Shown here one piece after another: positions 1 to 5,196 of a stretch of 23,853 bases of DNA (position 1 is the first letter of the stretch; every line of letters begins with the position of its first letter). The translations under genes were made by a program, and so were the position numbers. Origin of the DNA: JBBTCJ01 sp038043285 (GTDB lineage: Bacteria; Planctomycetota; Phycisphaerae; UBA1845); NCBI GenBank assembly GCA_038043285.1, contig JBBTCJ010000012.1:1-23853 (forward strand). The letters are read 5' to 3'. The notes under the pieces are model-generated. The model saw only the letters and a program-made list of their open reading frames with translations, was not told the origin of the DNA and ran no database searches.

Positions 1-863
1 GCGACGAAGCGGACGTCAAAGTACTGCGTCTCGTTGCTCCCGACGCGGATGACTTCCCCGGTTTCAAGCGTACGCAGCAGCTTGGCCTGCATGGGCAGGG
101 GCATGTCGCCGATTTCATCGAGAAACATGGTTCCGCCGTCGGCCGCTTCGACCAGGCCCTTGCGGTCCGCGACCGCTCCGGTGAAGGCGCCTTTGAGGTG
201 TCCGAACAATTCGCTTTCCAGCAGCGTCTCGCTGACCGCCGCGCAGTTGAGCACCTTGAACGGTTTGCCCGCCCGGGGGGAATTGAGATGAACCGCCTGG
301 GCGAACAGCTCCTTGCCCGTCCCCGTCTCGCCGACGATGAGCACCGTGCTCTTGCTTCGCGCGAGCTTGGTCAGCCGCTTGATCTCCCGCTGGATCGAGT
401 CCGACTTGCCGATGATCCCCGCGAACTCGAAGGCGTCGTTCAACTGTTCGCGCAGCAGCTTCGCCTCTCGTGCCGCCAGCGCCTGCCGCGAGGCGCGTTG
501 CACCTTCTCCCGCAGCAAATCAATGTCAATCGGCTTGATGAGATAGTCGTAAGCCCGGTAGTCGTTGTCCTGGCTGAGCGCGTCGCGGGCGAGTTGTTCG
601 CTACCGTAGGCGGTGATGAGGATCACTTCCGTGGCCGGGTTGGCGCGCTTGGCCTTCTTCAGGACGTCCATCCCCGTGACCCGACCGCCGAGCTTGAAAT
701 CAGTCACCACGACGTCGGGCGGACGGGCCTCAATGCTGTCGATGGCGGAGGCCCCATCGCCGACCACGTTGCAGGCGAACGGACCGCAGGAAAGGGCCTC
801 GGCGATCGCCTCGCCGTGGGCCCGATCATCCTCGACGATCAGCACAAACGCCGACTTACTCAT
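1..863 (-). CDS. Sigma-54-dependent response regulator, NtrC family (3' part beyond window)
   Basis: Two-component response regulator that, once phosphorylated, should activate sigma-54 promoters through ATP hydrolysis. Residues 1-120 form a receiver domain, with acidic pocket E11-D13, predicted phospho-acceptor D55 in VVVTDFK and conserved K110. From about residue 148 an AAA+ domain follows, with Walker A GETGTGKE (178-185), the sigma-54-contacting loop GAFTGA (225-230) and Walker B-like GGTMFLDE (243-250). The reading frame is open to base 1, so the rest of the AAA+ domain and any Fis-type DNA-binding domain lie outside. The start is the ATG at 863-861; no Shine-Dalgarno sequence precedes it, and a possible -10 box lies only 9 bases upstream. 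The cognate kinase and target genes are not in the window. Family assignment is secure; the signal sensed cannot be inferred. Confidence 0.95.
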   Translation of the reverse strand, partial: MSKSAFVLIVEDDRAHGEAIAEALSCGPFACNVVGDGASAIDSIEARPPDVVVTDFKLGGRVTGMDVLKKAKRANPATEVILITAYGSEQLARDALSQDNDYRAYDYLIKPIDIDLLREKVQRASRQALAAREAKLLREQLNDAFEFAGIIGKSDSIQREIKRLTKLARSKSTVLIVGETGTGKELFAQAVHLNSPRAGKPFKVLNCAAVSETLLESELFGHLKGAFTGAVADRKGLVEAADGGTMFLDEIGDMPLPMQAKLLRTLETGEVIRVGSNETQYFDVRFV

Positions 864-872
864 GCGTCGAGC

Positions 873-878
873 ATTCTA
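873..878 (-). promoter_or_regulatory. Possible -10 box close to the response-regulator start
   Basis: On the minus strand the hexamer reads TAGAAT (5 of 6 matches to the sigma-70 -10 consensus) and ends 9 bases before the ATG. A start point 6-8 bases downstream would give an almost leaderless mRNA, in line with the absent ribosome binding site. The -35 position is poor, so this is only a candidate. Confidence 0.25.
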
Positions 879-1046
879 GTGCTCAGCTAGCCCTAAATCG
901 AGGGGTTGATTCTCTGGACAGCACCGTGAAAACAAGCGGCGTCGGACCCCTCAGATCACCGTGGACGGAGCACAAGGGGTCTGTCCATGCTTCTGCGTGC
1001 AGATGCGCGAAACGGTCATGTACGTCCCGCAGCTCAAGGGTTCCCC

Positions 1047-1871
1047 TCACGTTCCGCGCGTGTGGCCGAAGAGATCGATGTGCAGGCGGGGGCAGTATCG
1101 GAACCCGCGTTTCTTGCACCATTCCGCTACCCAGGGGCCACGGGCGTCAAGCTCGGCCGTGGTCGTTCCTTGCGGCATGAGCAGGACGTCCGATGGATCA
1201 TAGTGGCCCAAACGAGCAAGCAGATCGTCGATCTCATGGATATCTTCCGGGGCATCGACGACGAACTTCAGTTGGTAATCGCCCGCCGTTGATCGCAACC
1301 CCTCCTCACCCTGCCCTCTCCCCCCTTGGGGGAGAGGGGTCTCGATCTGGGCGCTTCGGTCGGGGGCACGAGTCTCGACTTGGGTACCCGGCTTAGAGTC
1401 AGGGGTCGGCGGCTTGGGGCCCAGGTTCATCAGGCGGCGGATCACGTCGATCCGCAAACGATTACACTCGTGCGCGTCGGCGAAGCGGCCGTCGTCTCGT
1501 TCCCACGGCGTTGAGTTGCCGAGCTTGGGGCTGATGCTCATCAGGTCGCACGCAACGTCGGCGAAGACGGTGGCCGCGGTCTCGATCGTGAGGTGGTAGC
1601 CGCCATCCTTGATCCGCCGTGTCAACTCGGACACGCCGTCAACGATGAGCGGTTCGCCTCCGGTGAGCACCGCGTAGCGCGTCGGGAAGTCGCTGAGCCG
1701 CTCGACGATTTCGTCCATCGACATGTCCTCGCCTTCGGGCGACCAGGACGTGTAGGGCGTGTCGCACCAGGTGCATCGCAGGTTGCAGCCGGTAGTGCGA
1801 ACGAAGGCGCTGGGGATGCCCGCCAGTTTCCCCTCGCCCTGAATGCTGTAGAAGATCTCGCTGATGTTCAC
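1047..1871 (-). CDS. queE: 7-carboxy-7-deazaguanine synthase QueE (radical SAM) with in-frame insertion
   Basis: Radical SAM enzyme converting 6-carboxy-5,6,7,8-tetrahydropterin to 7-carboxy-7-deazaguanine, on the route to preQ0 and queuosine. The 274-residue product starts with the family signature IFYSIQGEG (residues 6-14), carries the CX3CX2C iron-sulfur motif (C29, C33, C36) followed by DTPYTSW, the GGEP motif (71-74), and ends with a conserved-looking QueE tail (LMPQGTT, residues 231-237; GFRYCPRLHIDLFG). I chose the GTG at 1871-1869: it begins the conserved N-terminus and overlaps the upstream gene's stop as GTGA, which suggests translational coupling. A longer open frame to 2174 has no family similarity. 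Residues about 151-197 are a low-complexity Pro/Gly/Glu-rich insert encoded partly by a palindromic repeat (separate entry). It sits between the helix ending VIRRLMNL and the strand DYQLKFVV. No other queuosine genes are in the window. Confidence 0.93.
   Translation of the reverse strand: MNISEIFYSIQGEGKLAGIPSAFVRTTGCNLRCTWCDTPYTSWSPEGEDMSMDEIVERLSDFPTRYAVLTGGEPLIVDGVSELTRRIKDGGYHLTIETAATVFADVACDLMSISPKLGNSTPWERDDGRFADAHECNRLRIDVIRRLMNLGPKPPTPDSKPGTQVETRAPDRSAQIETPLPQGGRGQGEEGLRSTAGDYQLKFVVDAPEDIHEIDDLLARLGHYDPSDVLLMPQGTTTAELDARGPWVAEWCKKRGFRYCPRLHIDLFGHTRGT
1281..1421. repeat. Palindromic repeat-element insertion inside queE
   Basis: About 141 bases (47 codons) that interrupt the conserved QueE core without breaking the frame. 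The core is an 11-bp perfect inverted repeat, 1314-1324 pairing with 1328-1338 around a 3-base loop (CCCTCTCCCCC / GGGGGAGAGGG), preceded by CTCACCCTG. This resembles the dispersed 'CCCTCTCCC...GGGAGAGGG' REP-like palindromes found in many GC-rich genomes, which read as PLPQGGRG or PALSPLGGEG in different frames. I did not see another copy in this window. Confidence 0.7.
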
Positions 1872-2851
1872 GGGGCGTCGTTTGCCTTTGTGTCGGTCGG
1901 CGCAGGGACGTCGAACCGCGGCCAACGAAGGAGCAGCTCCAAAGTCAGCAGCGGACGCAAGGGGGGCGCCGGCTCGTCGGAGCCGTCGGACACGTCCAGT
2001 TGGTACTCCCGCGTATTCACGACGGTCCTCATTGGGGACGGACTGCAGCGACACAGCACCGTGGTGATGCGCCGGTCCGGGGCGTCGAGGTAGACGTAGG
2101 GGCCCATGGGAACGGGGCCGTCCGGCAGGGTGCCCGTGACATATCCCGTGAACCCGCCCCAACCTGATTGACAAGCATATCGTTGACCGGGAAGCGGCTC
2201 GCCGAATTGCTCGCGAGCCAGACGTTCGAAGGATTCAGAAACGAAGATAAACGATTCGTTCTCAGCCCAGCGCTTCGCCTGCCAGACGATGGGATAGCCG
2301 TCGGGGCCGACCACGATGCGGAGCGTGGCGTCCGCCGAAGTAAACTCGGCTTCCCGCGACGAATAGTTCCAAGTGTAGTCGACGACGGCGAATCGGGCCC
2401 CAGCGACGTTTACGGTCAGGACTTCTGCGTGGACCGTGATCATGGCCGACTCGATCGATCGCCGGGTGATGTGCGTGCCCCAGAACGGGCCGGGATCGTC
2501 TTCGCCGTCGGCATCCGCGAGTTCGTGGACGATCAATGGGGCCAGCGTCCAGGCCAGGCCGGATTGCTGTTGATCTTTGGGCTTGTAGACCATCGCCCGG
2601 GCGAACTCGCGTTCTGTGCGCGCCGCGGCAGCTTGCTCGTTTGGGTGGATCGGAGCGCGAGGAAGGCCGGGCGTGGGCGCTGCCGCACTGGGCGGATTGT
2701 CGGTCTGGGCGGCGGCACCTATCAAGCAAGCCGAGAGGGCAACGATCGCTGTCGCGGCGTATTTCCACCGTCCGGTCCGCTTCCGACCACGGGCACGCGC
2801 CCCTCGACGGCCTCGCGGGGGATGAAATATTTTGCTCGTTGCCGCCGCCAT
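1868..2851 (-). CDS. Exported protein of unknown function, coupled to queE
   Basis: I do not recognise the family. The 327-residue product has an Arg/Lys-rich N-terminus, a hydrophobic segment (KYAATAIVALSACLIGAAAQ) that looks like a signal peptide, and a possible lipobox LSAC, so it may be secreted or lipid-anchored. A Pro/Ala-rich linker follows, then a globular region rich in aromatic residues and beta-strand-like segments (for example VVDYTWNYSS, YPIVWQAKRW). The start was set at the ATG at 2851 because GGAGG lies 9 bases upstream; the in-frame ATG at 2857 is only 3 bases from it. The open frame continues to 3097, but that extra part has no signal-like or domain-like character. Its TGA overlaps the queE GTG by 4 bases. 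A candidate -10 (TAAAAT on the minus strand, 2931-2926) lies upstream without a clear -35. Confidence 0.75.
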   Translation of the reverse strand: MAAATSKIFHPPRGRRGARARGRKRTGRWKYAATAIVALSACLIGAAAQTDNPPSAAAPTPGLPRAPIHPNEQAAAARTEREFARAMVYKPKDQQQSGLAWTLAPLIVHELADADGEDDPGPFWGTHITRRSIESAMITVHAEVLTVNVAGARFAVVDYTWNYSSREAEFTSADATLRIVVGPDGYPIVWQAKRWAENESFIFVSESFERLAREQFGEPLPGQRYACQSGWGGFTGYVTGTLPDGPVPMGPYVYLDAPDRRITTVLCRCSPSPMRTVVNTREYQLDVSDGSDEPAPPLRPLLTLELLLRWPRFDVPAPTDTKANDAP

Positions 2852-3093
2852 GGGCATGCGCCTCCACAGATCGCTCGCGGCGACCATCCACCGAAGCTTG
2901 CAGGCTCGTCGCTCAGGCCGCTGGTATTTTATCAGAACTGAAACCGTCGGGGAGTAGAACACCCTTCGAGGCAACTCGGTTCCCGGTTGGACGCGGAAGC
3001 GTGGCGCGGACTGCGCGTTCGACGGCCGCTGGCCGAACATCGCGTTGCGGGGCAACAAGCGTCGTGCCGGGCTGCCGGCGCTCGGTTGCTCGT

Positions 3094-4275
3094 TCACGGC
3101 CCCGGTCGGCTGACCAGGTCCTGCAGGGCTGACCCGCGCGAAAGGAATCCCAGCGGATCAAACGAGTCCTGTTGGCCTCCCCGGCTGGTTCCGTTCTGTT
3201 GAGAATTGCGGTTCATGAATTCGACGCCACTAACGTTGTAGTTCACGCTCACGCCCGCTCGAAGAAAGATGTTGCGGTTGATGAAGTCCTGCACGCGGGT
3301 TTCAAAGGTGTCGGGAACCCAGAGAATGTCGCCGGCTGCCAGGGCCACGTTTTCCTCTTCGCCGCAGGCGATTTTGTCCAGATCAAGCCGGACCTGCACT
3401 TCGCCGCCGTCAGGTAGACGGTGGATCAATGTGCCCTGGCGTGGAGTGACGTCGGTTCGCAGACCCTGCGCCGCGGCGAGTGCCTGGAGCACGGTCACTT
3501 TCGTCCCCGACGGATAGACCTGCGGCGAAGCTCGACGCACCAGGCCTCCCACAAAGAGGGTGTTCGGCGTGGCCGCCTCGACGGTGAGAATGTCGCCGTC
3601 TTGCAGCGGGGAAATCGAGAGCGCCGATTGCAATCCGCGCGGATCGGTCAGGTCGAACGTGGCCGACTCGTCGGGTGTGCGAACCCGCCGCAACGTGGCG
3701 TTTCCGGAAGCCGCCTCCGACACGCCGCCCGCGGCAACGATGGCGTAGAGCATGTTCCGCTCGTTGCGTTTGAGTTGGGCGAGTCCCGGCTGGGTCACCG
3801 CTCCGACCACTAGGACGAAGGTCGCGTCGGGCTCCTTGAGCGCAACGTGGCAGACGGCCTCGCCGTACACCCGCGGAACGTAGGCCGCGCGGATTCGATC
3901 CTCGGCGTCCTCGAGCTCCAGGCCGTCGAGGTCGACTGCACCGATGATCGGCAGATCGATCGACCCGTTGCGGTCGACGCGAACGGCGGTCGCAGGCAGC
4001 AAGGCTCCCTGCGGACCGGTAAGCGTGACCTCCAGCACGTCGCCCGGGCCGATCTTGTACGGGCCGAGTTGCCGATCCACGTCCGCCGGTGAGCCGGCGG
4101 GTTGGTCGCCTGACGCGGCGGTCGTGGTCTGCCGCATCTGGCGGAACTCGTCGAGAGAGATTCGATGGTCCGCCTTGCAGCCGGTGAGCACCAGGGCGGC
4201 CACGACGGCGACGGCGATCCTCCAGACCGGAAAACGAGTCTCGGCGACCTGATGATCCGATGGCTTTGCGCGCAT
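3094..4275 (-). CDS. Polysaccharide export outer-membrane lipoprotein (Wza-like, SLBB domains)
   Basis: Predicted lipoprotein of the polysaccharide biosynthesis/export family, whose members form or gate the outer-membrane exit for capsule or exopolysaccharide. The 393-residue product has a signal peptide with lipobox LTGC (C33), then the Poly_export signature YKIGPGDVLEVTLTG (73-87) and RNGSIDLPIIG (102-112), then two SLBB-type stretches (FVLVVGAVTQPG, about 153-164; NTLFVGGLVRRA, about 238-249). The C-terminus from about 325 is Asn/Gln-rich and is not obviously the amphipathic pore helix of Wza. The start at 4275 is supported by GGGAG 7 bases upstream and by the signal peptide; the open frame runs on to 4524 without family similarity. 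No glycosyltransferase or Wzc-type kinase is adjacent, so this is an orphan copy here. A 7-bp hairpin lies about 70 bases upstream. Confidence 0.92.
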   Translation of the reverse strand: MRAKPSDHQVAETRFPVWRIAVAVVAALVLTGCKADHRISLDEFRQMRQTTTAASGDQPAGSPADVDRQLGPYKIGPGDVLEVTLTGPQGALLPATAVRVDRNGSIDLPIIGAVDLDGLELEDAEDRIRAAYVPRVYGEAVCHVALKEPDATFVLVVGAVTQPGLAQLKRNERNMLYAIVAAGGVSEAASGNATLRRVRTPDESATFDLTDPRGLQSALSISPLQDGDILTVEAATPNTLFVGGLVRRASPQVYPSGTKVTVLQALAAAQGLRTDVTPRQGTLIHRLPDGGEVQVRLDLDKIACGEEENVALAAGDILWVPDTFETRVQDFINRNIFLRAGVSVNYNVSGVEFMNRNSQQNGTSRGGQQDSFDPLGFLSRGSALQDLVSRPGP

Positions 4276-4343
4276 GATCCGACTCCCGCGGTTGTTGAAC
4301 AGCCCGGCGGCGCTCTCTTCCGATCGAACGCTCGTCGTCGTAC

Positions 4344-4360
4344 TTGGACGTTTCGTCCAA
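4344..4360. promoter_or_regulatory. Perfect dyad upstream of the export lipoprotein gene
   Basis: The sequence TTGGACGTTTCGTCCAA is a 7-bp perfect inverted repeat with a 3-base loop, about 70 bases before the start of the minus-strand lipoprotein gene and outside any gene. It could be an operator or a leader hairpin. No T-tract follows on either strand, so a terminator is unlikely. Confidence 0.4.
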
Positions 4361-4563
4361 TGCGGATGAGGTCGTGCAGAAAATCCGCAAGCCGCATGGT
4401 CGCGGTGGCCCTCTAATCGAGCGGTTTCACAGGTTCGATAGGTGTATGGCCATCCGTTGGATCCGACGCCCCAGCATTGTCCAGGCCGAATCGGGGAACA
4501 GCGGGTGCTACCCAGCCCGACCATTCCGGCGGAACGGATCGGATGCGAGGATTGGCGGGGGCG

Positions 4564-4857
4564 CTACGGTTTGGAGTCGCAGTCGCAGACGTAGGCTCCG
4601 CAGCCGGGGCATCCCTTGCCGTATTTGGCTTCCAGGGCGGCGGTCAGGTTCACGCCGTTGATGTTGGCGAGGGTGGCGAGCCAGGCGACGACGTCGGCGA
4701 ACTCAGAAGCTTTCTCCTCCGGCGTGCCTTCGCGGAGGGCAGTGGCGAGTTCGCCGACTTCCTCGATCAGCCACATGAAGGTGGCCGGCGTGCCGCGGGA
4801 GCGATCCTTCGCCCCATACATCTTGTCGATCAACGCCTGAAGGTCTTGGATGCTCAT
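4564..4857 (-). CDS. MazG-like nucleotide pyrophosphohydrolase with Cys-rich tail
   Basis: Small all-alpha NTP pyrophosphohydrolase (MazG/dUTPase-like superfamily) expected to hydrolyse nucleoside triphosphates to monophosphates, a housekeeping or stress role in the cytoplasm. The 97-residue product shows the metal-binding pattern EEVGE (32-36) and EFADV (52-56), that is ExxE followed by ExxD, within a predicted helical bundle. The C-terminus carries CPGC and CDC (residues 83-93), a possible metal-binding knuckle. The start ATG at 4857 gives the usual N-terminus; the open frame continues to 4965 but the extra residues look like noncoding translation. No clear ribosome binding site is visible. 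It is divergent from the cytochrome gene at 5197. The exact nucleotide substrate cannot be told from sequence. Confidence 0.88.
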   Translation of the reverse strand: MSIQDLQALIDKMYGAKDRSRGTPATFMWLIEEVGELATALREGTPEEKASEFADVVAWLATLANINGVNLTAALEAKYGKGCPGCGAYVCDCDSKP

Positions 4858-5196
4858 TGGTTCACAAGTCGTCGAAGGCGGGCAGCGTGTCAAGGATGCA
4901 CGACCCAGAATGGAGAAAGTCGAACGTCGGCCCGAAAGGTATCCCAAAGGGTTCCCGCAAAACACCGGTTGCCGGCAGGGTCCGCCAAAAACCTATTGCT
5001 TCCGGCGGCGGCCAAGTCGGCGGGGTCGCGGCATCCGGCTGGTACGCCGCGTGCAAGCAAGTCCCTGTGGCGCAAGGAGCCGTTTCCATCGTCCGGGGAG
5101 GTCATGCTGCGCGCACGGCGCGAGTTGAGGCAGACCGATTGCCGTCGGGGGACTGGTGCGCCTGGAACGTCCCAGCGGCGCGGGAGCATCCAAGTC
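4858..5196. other. Intergenic region between mazG-like and cytochrome genes
   Basis: About 340 bases separating two divergent genes, so it should contain promoters for both. I see no convincing sigma-70 hexamer pair. A GGGGAGG at about 5095-5101 precedes an in-frame ATG (5104) by only 2 bases, too close to act as its ribosome binding site. GGGAG at 5182-5186 is better placed for the chosen start at 5197. Nothing else is recognised. Confidence 0.6.

Noticed and set aside
198..890. Plus-strand open frame over the response regulator
   Set aside because: The minus strand encodes an unmistakable receiver plus AAA+ domain; the plus frame shows no motif.
2168..2941. Plus-strand open frame opposite the unknown exported protein
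   Set aside because: Its composition looks like noncoding translation, and the minus-strand frame has a signal peptide, a ribosome binding site and coupling to queE.
4477..5196. Extended N-terminus of the 19-heme cytochrome
   Set aside because: The frame is open but it overlaps the MazG-like gene on the other strand and would bury the signal peptide; the ATG at 5104 has a Shine-Dalgarno sequence only 2 bases away.
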